Source: Anaplasma centrale str. Israel (GTDB taxonomy: Bacteria; Pseudomonadota; Alphaproteobacteria; Rickettsiales; Anaplasmataceae). Taken from it: DNA of 64,000 bases. The stretch is from positions 1,142,807 to 1,206,806 of the forward strand of contig NC_013532.1 of NCBI RefSeq assembly GCF_000024505.1. The letters are read 5' to 3'. Below are positions 10,077 through 19,333 of the stretch, piece after piece. The notes under the pieces were generated by a model. It made no database searches, was not told where the DNA came from, and was given only the letters and a program-made list of their open reading frames with translations. The translations under genes were made by a program, and so were the position numbers. Every line of letters begins with the position of its first letter. Position 1 is the first letter of the stretch.

Positions 10077-10688
10077 ATGTTCAGCGGAATCGTGGCAGCC
10101 GTAGGCGTCGTTGAGGAGGTGTTGCCATCCGAAGAGGATGACATGGCGGTGCGGCTGAGAGTGGAAGATGAAAACCTCTTGGCAAGGATGGTCGTGGGCG
10201 GTTCCGTGGCTTGCGCCGGCGTCTGCCTCACGGTGGTGGACAAGGACAGGGATTTCACCGTAAACGTCTCCAAGGAAACCCTAGGGGTCACTAACCTGAA
10301 ACACTGGGGTGCGGGTACAAAAGTGAACCTAGAGTTGCCGCTCAGGATGGGCGACCCTATAGACGGCCATATGGTACAGGGGCATGTTGACGGAGTGGGA
10401 AAGGTGGAGTCTATCGTCCAGATTGCTGGTTCCCACACACTAATGGTAAGCTGCAATGAGACGTTAACGAGGTACATATCCCGCAAGGGGTCTATAGCAT
10501 TAGATGGCGTTTCTATGACTGTAAACTCATCCGGTAGCGGGTTATTTGTGGTTAACATCATCCCGCACACATGGAACCACACCACACTTCAATATATCAA
10601 GGCTGATAGCGAGATAAACATAGAAACAGATCTTGTGGCCAGGTACCTAGAATCCTTAGTTAAAGACACCAGAGATGGAGACGTATAG
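10077..10688 (+). CDS. ribE: riboflavin synthase alpha chain
   Basis: Riboflavin synthase dismutates two 6,7-dimethyl-8-ribityllumazine molecules into riboflavin and a pyrimidine. The protein has the family's start MFSGIVAAVG and two lumazine-binding repeats of about 95 residues. The first carries GGSVACAGVCLTVV and the substrate motif GHMVQGHVDGVG; the second carries GSIALDGVSMTV and NIIPHTWNHTTL. Length 203 residues is usual. ATG 10077 has a G-rich ribosome binding site upstream. It stands alone, convergent with the next gene. Confidence 0.95.
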   Translation: MFSGIVAAVGVVEEVLPSEEDDMAVRLRVEDENLLARMVVGGSVACAGVCLTVVDKDRDFTVNVSKETLGVTNLKHWGAGTKVNLELPLRMGDPIDGHMVQGHVDGVGKVESIVQIAGSHTLMVSCNETLTRYISRKGSIALDGVSMTVNSSGSGLFVVNIIPHTWNHTTLQYIKADSEINIETDLVARYLESLVKDTRDGDV

Positions 10689-10712
10689 CGGGCAACCAGC
10701 GCCACTCCACCT

Positions 10713-12116
10713 TCAGTAGCCGCTGAGAATTCTATCAACCAACTCCTTTACAGTCGGAATGTATCCGCCACTATAGAATTCGTCTTTACCAAACCTGTAC
10801 GCATTATGCCCAGAAAACATAAGCTCTCTGTCGCAATCACCCTTGCGAATAATGTTCTGCAACGTTTTGTGAATACAAAAACTTCTGGGATCCGGCTTTT
10901 GTCCAGTGTTATAGTTTCCATGGTCTTTCCAGTTGCTGAACTTACAGTGGCTCAAGCACCCCATGCAACCTATCTGGTCTTCCCGTATCTCTCGGGCTTT
11001 TCTTTCGGTAACAAAAATCACTGTGTCATTGGGCGTCTTTAGCATGGTGTCGTATCCAGCGGAGATCCAGGCATCGGCACGCTCCTTATCGGCAACCGTG
11101 ACATATATGTCTCGCCCTCTGGAGCCGAACTTCATGGCAACCACGAAATCGTCCCTACACTCGTTGCTAAAGGGAATCTGGCGTTCGTTACGCTCCTGCA
11201 ATTCACGCAAAAATTCGTTCCTCACAGCAGAAGAGTAAAACCCTGTGGGGCTAAATCTGTTGAGTAGCACGTCCCCAACCTCGAGGGAAAGCAGCCTTCT
11301 CTTCCAAAACATAGAAATCGGGCTCTCCGCAGTAACTAGAGGCCTTGTACCAAATTGAAACGCCACAGGGCCTATTCTGGCATCATCGAGCCAAGCTTCC
11401 CACTCTTTTAGGTGCCATACCCCCCCTGCCATTATTAAAACAACCTCGGAAAGGCCCACTTCGTTCATGAACGACCTAATCTCCGCAACCCTGCCGAACG
11501 GAGCCTGGGGTACGTTTGGATCCTCACTGTTGCTGAGCCCGTTGTGCCCTCCAGCAAGCCACGGATCCTCATACACAACACCGCCCAGCAGTTCCTTGGG
11601 GAACTTGCGGTAGGCACGAGTCCACAGAATTTTGAAGGCACGTGCGGAAGAGACTATGGGGTAGTAATAAACTCCACATTGCATAGACACTTCAGCCAAC
11701 TTGTAGGGCATGCCAGCACCGCATGTTACCCCGTGAATCAGGCCCTTGGCACCCTCGAGCACCCCGTACAGTACCTCACTCACATTGCCCATTTCCCACA
11801 GCACGTTCATGTGCACCCTGCCACGTCCTTGTGATACGTCGTGGGCAATACGCGCCTGGCTTATTCCCGCTTCTATGCTGTAGCGTATGAGCTCACGGTT
11901 GCGCTCCCCCCTGGTTTTCCCCTTGTATATCAGCGGTACGTACTCCCCATTGCTGTCAATGAGCGCGGGACTAGCACAAGAGAACGTGCCCACAGCATCC
12001 GCAGCGGCGAAGGCCCCAGCACTCCTGCCGTCGCTGACCCCAATTCCCTTACCCCCTTCGATGATGGGCCACACTTCGCGGCCGGAAATACAGACTTTCC
12101 TAATTCCTTTCAGCAA
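10713..12116 (-). CDS. nitronate monooxygenase / 2-nitropropane dioxygenase-like flavoprotein
   Basis: This 467-residue protein resembles the NAD(P)H-dependent flavin oxidoreductases of the nitronate monooxygenase family (TIM barrel, FMN). Supporting segments are the Gly-rich opening (PIIEGGKGIGVSDG), GAKGLIHGVTCGAGMPYKL near residue 120, VVLIMAGGVWHLKEWEAWL and the phosphate-loop region (GARIGPVAFQFGTRP-like) around residue 250. It carries a C-terminal extension with a cysteine cluster, CMGCLSHCKFSN, and a later FCIHK, which could bind metal. The start is a TTG (12116); no earlier ATG is in frame. The real substrate cannot be told from sequence. Downstream of it on the other strand lies ribE, convergent. 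Confidence 0.75.
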   Translation of the reverse strand: MLKGIRKVCISGREVWPIIEGGKGIGVSDGRSAGAFAAADAVGTFSCASPALIDSNGEYVPLIYKGKTRGERNRELIRYSIEAGISQARIAHDVSQGRGRVHMNVLWEMGNVSEVLYGVLEGAKGLIHGVTCGAGMPYKLAEVSMQCGVYYYPIVSSARAFKILWTRAYRKFPKELLGGVVYEDPWLAGGHNGLSNSEDPNVPQAPFGRVAEIRSFMNEVGLSEVVLIMAGGVWHLKEWEAWLDDARIGPVAFQFGTRPLVTAESPISMFWKRRLLSLEVGDVLLNRFSPTGFYSSAVRNEFLRELQERNERQIPFSNECRDDFVVAMKFGSRGRDIYVTVADKERADAWISAGYDTMLKTPNDTVIFVTERKAREIREDQIGCMGCLSHCKFSNWKDHGNYNTGQKPDPRSFCIHKTLQNIIRKGDCDRELMFSGHNAYRFGKDEFYSGGYIPTVKELVDRILSGY

Positions 12117-12407
12117 AAGAACAATCCTCCCCTCAACGCTACAAGCCCGGCCAGGGCCTTGCTACGCGCAGTACGAAAACTCATGAAACACCCTAGAGTC
12201 TAGCGCTTATGCATCCTACAGTCAACGAAAATGAGGCCGCAAGCCAACCTAAGCCACAACAATAGGTAAGGCCGATGCGCTTTTGTGTACCAACCACAGA
12301 GACACACCAGCATTCGCAACACAAATAGCAGGTACGTAGACAGTTTTGAGCGCTCATAGGCCGTAAAACCACATTGATGCACCAAACATACTTGGTTCGA
12401 GGCGTAG

Positions 12408-13676
12408 CTAATTTTCTCGGTAATCCCCGCGCAACATGCTGTCCATATTGGCAACGGTCTCTCTAAACGGAATTCCCTCCTCCTGCGGGAGTTCCACTAC
12501 CGCTTTATCTATCCCAACCTTCTGGGGATCAACATGCCTACCCTTGTACAGTACTTCATAGTGCAGGTGCGGCCCCGTCGATAGGCCCGTGCTGCCCACG
12601 TACGCAATCACCTGCCCACGCTTGACTTTGGACCCTCTTACCAGTTCCGCCCTAATCTTACTCAAATGGGCATAGGCCGTGGAATAGTGGTTCCTATGGT
12701 GTATGCGGACATAACCACCATAAGTACCCTTTACTCCCACAAATTCCACTATACCGTTGTCTGCAGCCTTGACTGGCGTGCCCAAAGGTGCAGCGTAATC
12801 AACCCCCTTATGGAATCCACTGTAACCACGTATTGGGTGTTTTCTGGTACCAAATTTCGACGAGACACGAAACGTGCCGCCATCACCTATAGGATGCTCA
12901 AAAATGCTCTTCCCCAGACTACGTCCCTCGCTATCACAGTACCTAGCCGTGCCATCCTTCATAAGGTGCCTGTAAAGCTTGAGATGCATCTGCTTGCCAC
13001 GGCGCCCGTCGACAACCAAGGCCGTATAGAGCACGTTCCCATCGGCTATCAGATCACCCCTATCATTAAAAAACCTTTCGAACAGGACATCAAGCCAGCT
13101 GCCTTGGGGAATTTTATCTAAATCTATTCGGTTGCCGTATATCGATACCAACTGCATAATCATGGTATCAGATAGCCCCCCTTCAATCGCAGACGCAAAA
13201 AATGACTTCTCCACAGGGCCAGAAACCCTCATAACCCTCACTTCCTGAACGTTATTTGCAACTCTGGCACTATACCCGCCAGCCTCGTCTCTGCGCGCTT
13301 CAAAGCTGTACAGGGAGCGCGCTGGGCTGACTGACACAAAGTGTATCAAGCCCGCGTTACTTATCCCAACGTTGATTTTGTCTCCGATGTTTATCCTGTC
13401 TATGTTATATACTGCACTCAGAGATTTCGCCGCAGCAACCGCCTCAACCACCTGCGCACCCGCGTTACGCAGCACACCTATGACGTTATCGCCCTCTTTT
13501 ACAGTAACTTGCAGCACATCAAGACCTACGCCTGCGATCCCATCGCCAGCAAGGGCAACTCGTCGCATAGGCACAAAAACGACAGAAAGCATCAGCAGCA
13601 CACCAACCACCCTAGGCAGCACTTCAGCCAACACCACTCCTCCCTGCACCCGGACCAGACGCATTTCATACATCAT
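12408..13676 (-). CDS. M23-family (LytM) metallopeptidase, peptidoglycan hydrolase-like
   Basis: M23 peptidases cut peptide cross-links of peptidoglycan or act in cell-division regulation. After a hydrophobic N-terminal anchor (VVGVLLMLSVVFVP) comes an OapA/LysM-like region (about residues 50-110) and a C-terminal M23 domain. The zinc motif is complete: HKGVDYAAPLGTPV, then AYAHLSKI and GPHLHYEV. The frame is open to 13712, but ATG 13676 has GGGGG five bases upstream. Together with dapE in this window it fits a peptidoglycan-related envelope. Confidence 0.88.
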   Translation of the reverse strand: MMYEMRLVRVQGGVVLAEVLPRVVGVLLMLSVVFVPMRRVALAGDGIAGVGLDVLQVTVKEGDNVIGVLRNAGAQVVEAVAAAKSLSAVYNIDRINIGDKINVGISNAGLIHFVSVSPARSLYSFEARRDEAGGYSARVANNVQEVRVMRVSGPVEKSFFASAIEGGLSDTMIMQLVSIYGNRIDLDKIPQGSWLDVLFERFFNDRGDLIADGNVLYTALVVDGRRGKQMHLKLYRHLMKDGTARYCDSEGRSLGKSIFEHPIGDGGTFRVSSKFGTRKHPIRGYSGFHKGVDYAAPLGTPVKAADNGIVEFVGVKGTYGGYVRIHHRNHYSTAYAHLSKIRAELVRGSKVKRGQVIAYVGSTGLSTGPHLHYEVLYKGRHVDPQKVGIDKAVVELPQEEGIPFRETVANMDSMLRGDYREN

Positions 13677-13826
13677 AAACCCCCAAGGAACAAGCACTAA
13701 AAAACTCTGCAACCTGGACGCAGATACGTGATGCGCCTCGTGAAATTCTGCCAGAACATTTAGCTTTTACTCGACGCAGCAATGCTATACCATCAACGGT
13801 TTCAGGTACTACTCACGAAGCAAGCC

Positions 13827-15092
13827 ATGAATGACGCGACCTCAGTTACAAAGCTACAGAATAACTTCACCATCGTCTCTGAGAAGGTAGACGGGGTAAA
13901 TTCCGTTGGAATTAGTCTTTGGGTAAAAACAGGTAGTAGACATGAGGAAGAAGGGAAAATAGGTCTGGCACATTTCCTAGAGCACATGGCATTTAAGGGC
14001 ACCAGCACGAGATCTGCACTGGACATTGCAATGGCCTTCGATCAGATAGGTGGGAACTTCAACGCCTATACAGACAAGGAACACACTGTATACCACGTTA
14101 AAGTTATGAAGAGAGACGCTCGTATCGCCCTGGAAATTTTGGAAGACATCGTGCTGCGGTCGGCATTCCCAGAAGTTGAAATTGAGCGAGAAAAGAATGT
14201 AGTGTTGCAGGAAATATACCAAACAAACGATGCCCCGGGCAGCATTATCTTCGACAAGTATATGGAGGTCGCGTACAAAGATCAGATCTTTGGTGCACCA
14301 ATTTTGGGATCGGAGCAGTCAGTACTTGGCCTCTCAAGGGCTGACCTTGTGCAGTACATGAACGTAAACTACTACGGGAACAATATAATTCTCTCAGTAG
14401 CTGGGAACATAGGGCACGAGGACGTTGTGCTTATGTCCCAAGGGTTTGCTCAGATCAAAGATCAGAACCCGCAACCTGTGGTTCCCCCGGTATACACGGG
14501 AGGGCAGTACGTAGAAGCTCGGGACCTTGATCAGGTCAACATAGTAATCGGATTTCCCGGGGTGTCATACGTAGACGAGGGATATTACATAATGCAGGTT
14601 CTTGACGTGATACTGGGAAGTAGCATGTCTTCAAGGTTGTTCCAGGAGATTAGGGAAAGGCGCGGGCTAGTCTACAGTATTTCTTCTTTCAACTCCAGCT
14701 ACTCCGACAGTGGGCTTTTTTCCATACACGCCGCAACTGACGAAGGTCATCTCCAAGAACTGCTTAAAACAATAGCCGCAGAGATGAAGAAACTGCCTGA
14801 AACCGTGAAGGAGGAGGAGTTGCTTAGGGCCCAAAGCAAGCTGGAGTCCGAGGTTTTGATGTCTAGGGAAAGTACTGTTGGAAAATCGGAAGCGCTTGGT
14901 TACTGCTATTCGCACTACGGTAGGTACATAACCAAGGAAGAGATGATCGGTAGAATACGCGCGGTGACCCTTAGTGACGTAGTGAATGTGGCAGATCTTC
15001 TCCTACAAAACCGGAAGAGGCTGACAGTGGCAGCGATAGGCAAGGTTGGTGCTCTGCCAAGTCGGGACACAATATCGGATATGCTCGCTTAG
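13827..15092 (+). CDS. M16-family zinc peptidase (mitochondrial processing peptidase-like)
   Basis: The inverted zinc motif HFLEHMAFKGT (HxxEH) lies about 50 residues in, with the downstream Glu in VLQEIYQ, and the C-terminal M16 half carries RERRGLVYSISSF. At about 420 residues this is the alphaproteobacterial relative of the mitochondrial processing peptidase beta chain. The frame is open to an ATG at 13782, but 13827 gives the usual short lead (MNDATSVTKLQNN). Substrates in bacteria are not well known. It is divergent from the M23 peptidase gene. Confidence 0.9.
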   Translation: MNDATSVTKLQNNFTIVSEKVDGVNSVGISLWVKTGSRHEEEGKIGLAHFLEHMAFKGTSTRSALDIAMAFDQIGGNFNAYTDKEHTVYHVKVMKRDARIALEILEDIVLRSAFPEVEIEREKNVVLQEIYQTNDAPGSIIFDKYMEVAYKDQIFGAPILGSEQSVLGLSRADLVQYMNVNYYGNNIILSVAGNIGHEDVVLMSQGFAQIKDQNPQPVVPPVYTGGQYVEARDLDQVNIVIGFPGVSYVDEGYYIMQVLDVILGSSMSSRLFQEIRERRGLVYSISSFNSSYSDSGLFSIHAATDEGHLQELLKTIAAEMKKLPETVKEEELLRAQSKLESEVLMSRESTVGKSEALGYCYSHYGRYITKEEMIGRIRAVTLSDVVNVADLLLQNRKRLTVAAIGKVGALPSRDTISDMLA

Positions 15093-15310
15093 GGCAGGTT
15101 AAGTGTCACACACCAGGCGGCTGTCCGACACAATCACGGGGCACACGCAACCGCCAGCGGGCGCATGCCAGTGTTGACAGTGCGCGCAGGCATTCCCTGC
15201 GGGGGCACATCGGTTTCTAATGGACGCGTCACTGCAGCAGCAGGCCAACCGCACGCGCATCAGCGCATAACCCATAAAACGCGAAGCTGCTAACGAGCAT
15301 CACCAAACTC

Positions 15311-16054
15311 CTACTTCTTGGCACGTTCCAGCTTGGTCGCCTTTCCATCCAATGCAGAATAGTTGGGGTTTAACAAAATCAACTTTTCGATCTCTGCAGA
15401 AACGCTGGTAAAGTCGTGGCTGCCTTCGTACCTTTGCCCGTTCAAGAAGAACGCGGGCGTCGCGTTTACATCAAGTTTGTTAACGGCCAAAAACTTTTGC
15501 TGCACCACGCGATCCATCAAGGCTTCGTTAGTTGTACACTTCTTGAATTCTTCATCAGAGATGTTACTAATTTTGGCGATATTCGACAGCAGCCCAAGAT
15601 CTTTGTGGGTTGCAATCAAGGCATCAAATGAGTTAAACACTGCCTTAGCGTAGGCAAAAAACGTCTTGTTATCCTTGTAGCACGTACCAAGCATGGCCGC
15701 AGAGAGTGAGAGCTTATCCAACGGGAAGTCCCTAAGTATGTACAGAAGTTTGCCTTTGTCTATGTACTCACTCTTCAGCCTCGGTAGCACTTTGGTGGCG
15801 AAATCCGCGCAGTGAGAGCACGAAAAAGATGCATATTCCACCATAACAACAGGAGCGCTCGTGTTGCCCAAAAACCTGTCACCAGGAATCAGACCCAACA
15901 GCTTCTCGGCCGTAATATCTGCCGTGTTAACTGCATCTACCTCACTATTAGACGGGGCGTCTACCTTTGCATCGGCAGCAGCGGAAAAGCCCACCAATAC
16001 GGAACACAGGCAGATCGCAAAGGAAACGCCTAGATAACATCGCAAAAACCGCAT
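15311..16054 (-). CDS. DsbA-family thiol-disulfide oxidoreductase, exported
   Basis: A signal peptide (MRFLRCYLGVSFAICLCSVLVG up to about residue 25) precedes a DsbA-like thioredoxin fold. The active site is FSCSHCADFA (CxxC) and the cis-Pro loop is VNATPAFFLNG. Length of about 247 residues suits the DsbA/Com1 group found in Rickettsiales, which forms or isomerises disulfides in the periplasm. ATG 16054 is chosen over the GTG at 16066 because it starts the signal peptide. It follows secB by about 29 bp on the same strand. Confidence 0.9.
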   Translation of the reverse strand: MRFLRCYLGVSFAICLCSVLVGFSAAADAKVDAPSNSEVDAVNTADITAEKLLGLIPGDRFLGNTSAPVVMVEYASFSCSHCADFATKVLPRLKSEYIDKGKLLYILRDFPLDKLSLSAAMLGTCYKDNKTFFAYAKAVFNSFDALIATHKDLGLLSNIAKISNISDEEFKKCTTNEALMDRVVQQKFLAVNKLDVNATPAFFLNGQRYEGSHDFTSVSAEIEKLILLNPNYSALDGKATKLERAKK

Positions 16055-16083
16055 AATCCCCACCACAACACACTACCACAAAC

Positions 16084-16578
16084 TCAGGCTGAACCTCCAC
16101 TTCCACCCGTCTGCCTATTCTTTCCGTCCTTTCCGCCAAGCTGGCTAGCATACATAGCTTCAAAATCTATAACATCCAACATCAGTGGCGGAAACCCGGC
16201 ACTGGCGGTCATCTTGGCAATGACCTCCCTAACGAAGGGGAACAAAATGCCCGGGGCGGTAATTAGCAGAGCCTCCTTCACCTCCTTCTCCTCGGCCTTT
16301 TCCTCGAGGGAAAAAACCCCGCAGTACTTGAGCTCGCACAGAAATGCAGCCACTTTTTCTACGACAGACTCTATATTCACCTGTAAAGTTACCTCATATA
16401 GGTCGGCAACTTGCTCACCCTCAGTAGGCTTCACCTGCAAGGAAGCAGAAGCCACATTGACCGATATATTAATCTCCGGTGGAGATTTACTGATCATCAA
16501 AAAAACCTTAGGCGAATTAGGATTCTCGAAGGACAGATCCTTAATGTACTGTCCCCTTACCTTGAGCTTTGGGCGCAT
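16084..16578 (-). CDS. secB: protein-export chaperone SecB
   Basis: SecB keeps precursors unfolded and hands them to SecA. The protein has the family features [29 protein letters not shown] beta strand, and the C-terminal part [17 protein letters not shown] with [10 protein letters not shown]. About 164 residues. ATG 16578 ([15 protein letters not shown]) is preferred over the longer frame start at 16608. It probably shares a transcript with the dsbA-like gene and is divergent from the Tim44-domain gene, an arrangement also seen in other alphaproteobacteria as I recall. Confidence 0.93.
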   Translation of the reverse strand: MRPKLKVRGQYIKDLSFENPNSPKVFLMISKSPPEINISVNVASASLQVKPTEGEQVADLYEVTLQVNIESVVEKVAAFLCELKYCGVFSLEEKAEEKEVKEALLITAPGILFPFVREVIAKMTASAGFPPLMLDVIDFEAMYASQLGGKDGKNRQTGGSGGSA

Positions 16579-16612
16579 ACTGGACACTCCTAGACGGAAA
16601 TACCGCAATTAA

Positions 16613-16641
16613 TTGTTGATTAACACTGGGCAAACTATAAT
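16613..16641 (+). promoter_or_regulatory. candidate promoter for the Tim44-domain gene
   Basis: TTGTTG, 17 bp, then a perfect TATAAT, placed about 50 bp before the start at 16690 and inside the divergent secB/Tim44 gap. Confidence 0.45.
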
Positions 16642-16689
16642 ATGGTTAGGTACTTTTGTACATAGCCTTTGTGAAAAATTTGGACGGGT

Positions 16690-17343
16690 ATGGTTGAGTT
16701 GGCTATATACGCATTCGTTGCGGCCTTTATTTTCTTCCGCTTGTACGGTTCTCTGGGCAAGGCGTCTAGCGTGAACTTTCAGCCAAGTGCCATTTATCCC
16801 GGACAGGTTAGTGGGGAGCAGGCAGCTTCCGACGGTTCGGTGAAGCCCCAGGACATTCCTGTAGACTCTGTCGTGGCGGACTCCGCACCTGTGGACCAAA
16901 TTTCTAGTGTGTTTGAAGCGATCAAGGCACGCAACAAGGATTTTTCTGTCAAGCATTTTATCGAAGGATCGGCAGCAGCTTTTGAGGCGATAGTGAGCGC
17001 GCTCAATCAAGGCAACACCGAGCTTTTGTCGTCGCTGCTGAATAGGCACATGTACAACTCGTTTGTCAAGGAGGTGGAACGGCGTCGGGATGCTGGGCGT
17101 GTACACGAGGATGTTGTGGTCTCCATTACATCACAGAAAGTGACTAACGCAGAGCTAGAGGGAAATTTCGCCACCATAACCGTGCAGTTCGTAACGGAAC
17201 AGATAAATGTCGTGCGAGACGTTGAGGGGCAGGTTGTGGATGGAAGTACTTCTAAGGTAAACGTGATAGAGGACACCTGGAAGTTTGAGAGGGACGTCAC
17301 TGCCGCTGGGAGGAGATGGTATCTGGCCTCCACCAGCGCATAG
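16690..17343 (+). CDS. Tim44-like domain protein
   Basis: The 217-residue protein has an N-terminal hydrophobic segment (ELAYAFVAAFIFF-type, residues 3-18) and a C-terminal Tim44-like domain, recognised by FIEGSAAAFEAIVSALNQGN, LLNRHMYNSFVKEVERR and the end EDTWKFERDVTAAGRRWYL. Relatives are inner-membrane-associated alphaproteobacterial homologues of the mitochondrial import motor subunit; their bacterial function is poorly defined. Convergent with the MFS transporter gene, 16 bp apart. Confidence 0.88.
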   Translation: MVELAIYAFVAAFIFFRLYGSLGKASSVNFQPSAIYPGQVSGEQAASDGSVKPQDIPVDSVVADSAPVDQISSVFEAIKARNKDFSVKHFIEGSAAAFEAIVSALNQGNTELLSSLLNRHMYNSFVKEVERRRDAGRVHEDVVVSITSQKVTNAELEGNFATITVQFVTEQINVVRDVEGQVVDGSTSKVNVIEDTWKFERDVTAAGRRWYLASTSA

Positions 17344-17359
17344 GGCGGCACCGTCGCGT

Positions 17360-18688
17360 TCAGCTCGCGGGTGACTCGTCTTTGCTGTAGTGCTTCATTA
17401 TCGCAGTCCCAACTGTACCAATCAGGACACCCGCAGGAATGACGAGCATGGCTTTGACCAAGGTTTCGCTGCCGTACACGGCTTGGCCGGAGACGACTTT
17501 ACCGTCCCAGTACGCGTTGATCACCAGCGAGATCACCGTGTGAAAGAAGTACCCGAAAAACATGATGACCATGTTGGAAATCGCTGTGGCCATGGCTACA
17601 GAACCGCTGTCCACGTACTCTATAGACTTAAACGTCGTTACAATTTGGTATGCGGAGCAGATGCCCACAGTTAAAAGCAGGATGAATGCACTAACTCCGT
17701 TGTTGCAATTCCCGGTCAGCATGGCTGCAAACGCAGCTATGGTAAACAGGCCACAGTAGATTATTATGTTCCATCCATTATAAGATTTCTCAAGCATATA
17801 GCCGATCACCAGCGAACCTATACAGCCCCCGGCAAACAGCGCAGCGGGTAAAGTTGTTGAGGCCTTGTGGCTGACGCCGCACACCTCTGACAAAAATGCG
17901 GTCGCCCAGCCGTCAGCAAAGCCCACTAGCGGGCCTATCATGCAGCCCCCAAGAAGGTTTATCATAATCAGTCGCTTGTTTGATATTACGCTTCTGATCT
18001 GCTTATACACACTACCACTCTCAGTGGCACCCGCATCATCAAACAGAAAATATGCAAATACAGCTAAAACACACCCCCCTGCTATGAATGCCAGAAACAC
18101 CTTGCTCCAGCCAAAATCTTCCACCAATGACAGCATAGGCATGCCGCCATACATTGCGCCCAGAAGCCCCATCACCACCGCGATAGAAATCATTCTGGCA
18201 ACTTTCGTGCCGGCAAAGTACATCTTTGAAACTTTGAAAATGGATATGGCGGAAGCAACTGAACTCATGCCAGTCAACACCCTACCAATCTGCACAAACT
18301 TCCATGAACCAAACAGCATGGGTGCCGCACCCAGAAAGGTTAAGGCTATGCAGGCTGGCACCACCTTTTTGGGCCCATATTTGTCAATTAACACCCCTAG
18401 TGGAATGTGTGCTATTGTGTACCCCGCGTAGTAGAGCGCGGAAAACTGCCCCAAGGCAATCGCTCCCACATTAAAACGCTCCATAATTTCCCCGGAGAGG
18501 GTGTTTGGCATAACGCGTAGTACATACTGGAGCGCGAAAAACGCCGCCACGGAAAACCAAGCAAAAAACCTCCTATCTACCGACCACACGGCAACCCTCG
18601 CACTTACGCAATGTAAAACAAGGTAAATGGTAACAAGAAAACCAACAGAGTACAGCAATATTCTCTCGCGGAAGGATGCAACCCGCAA
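17360..18688 (-). CDS. major facilitator superfamily transporter
   Basis: About twelve hydrophobic segments in 442 residues; the MFS signature between helices 2 and 3 reads GVLIDKYGPKKVVP. Substrate cannot be told. The start is a TTG 8 bp after the tmk stop, so fabD, tmk and this gene look like one operon; GTG codons downstream are alternatives. Rickettsiales often use MFS carriers to take up host metabolites, which is inference here. Confidence 0.85.
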   Translation of the reverse strand: MRVASFRERILLYSVGFLVTIYLVLHCVSARVAVWSVDRRFFAWFSVAAFFALQYVLRVMPNTLSGEIMERFNVGAIALGQFSALYYAGYTIAHIPLGVLIDKYGPKKVVPACIALTFLGAAPMLFGSWKFVQIGRVLTGMSSVASAISIFKVSKMYFAGTKVARMISIAVVMGLLGAMYGGMPMLSLVEDFGWSKVFLAFIAGGCVLAVFAYFLFDDAGATESGSVYKQIRSVISNKRLIMINLLGGCMIGPLVGFADGWATAFLSEVCGVSHKASTTLPAALFAGGCIGSLVIGYMLEKSYNGWNIIIYCGLFTIAAFAAMLTGNCNNGVSAFILLLTVGICSAYQIVTTFKSIEYVDSGSVAMATAISNMVIMFFGYFFHTVISLVINAYWDGKVVSGQAVYGSETLVKAMLVIPAGVLIGTVGTAIMKHYSKDESPAS

Positions 18689-18696
18689 CAGAGCCG

Positions 18697-19332
18697 CTAC
18701 TTCGCTATCTCAAGCTTATCCTTGGTCACTTCGTGAAACAGCGCAACAATCCTGTCGTGCACAGAGTATACATCCTCTACTGAATCCTCTGCACAGTTGA
18801 CCATGTGGCACCTATGTGGGTTAGAGGCAACTATGGCCCTAAACCCCTCCCTAACCTTGTCGTAGAACTCTGGACTACGGCTCTCGCATCCGTTGAGAGT
18901 GGTCCTCGTAAGAGCGAGCTCTGTGCTGATGTCCATGACGAACGTGATATCCGGCACAACATCAGCTACCAGTGAATTTAGCATGTTGACCAACGATAGG
19001 TCCACTCCGCATCCGTAGCCCTGATAGGCCACAGTGGAATCCGTAAACCTGTCACTGATCACCACCTTACCTGCAAGCAAGCCCGGGGACACCACCTTAA
19101 CAAAGCTTTCTCTGCGCATTGCCATGAAAAGCATAAGCTCCGTAATCCTGTCCATCTTGTAATCAGTAAGCCCAAGCAAAACCTCCCTGACAAGTTCATT
19201 GAACGAAGTGCCACCGGGTTCTCTAGTGAGCACCACCCTGTGTTCGCCATACAAATCCGACAAATATTTCGCAAGGAGAGCAGCCTGTGTGGTTTTCCCA
19301 CATCCATCCACTCCTTCAAAAGTTATAAACAT
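18697..19332 (-). CDS. tmk: thymidylate kinase
   Basis: Phosphorylates dTMP to dTDP. Starts MFITFEGVDGCGKTTQ with the P-loop GVDGCGKTT. The DR motif appears in ISDRFTDSTVAYQG, followed by a lid region. At 211 residues it is full length. The ATG lies one base after the fabD stop, which indicates co-transcription with fabD and probable translational coupling. Confidence 0.95.
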   Translation of the reverse strand: MFITFEGVDGCGKTTQAALLAKYLSDLYGEHRVVLTREPGGTSFNELVREVLLGLTDYKMDRITELMLFMAMRRESFVKVVSPGLLAGKVVISDRFTDSTVAYQGYGCGVDLSLVNMLNSLVADVVPDITFVMDISTELALTRTTLNGCESRSPEFYDKVREGFRAIVASNPHRCHMVNCAEDSVEDVYSVHDRIVALFHEVTKDKLEIAK

Positions 19333-19333
19333 G

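Noticed and set aside
9929..10585. 218-codon minus-strand ORF over ribE
   Set aside because: ribE on the plus strand is a clear full-length riboflavin synthase.
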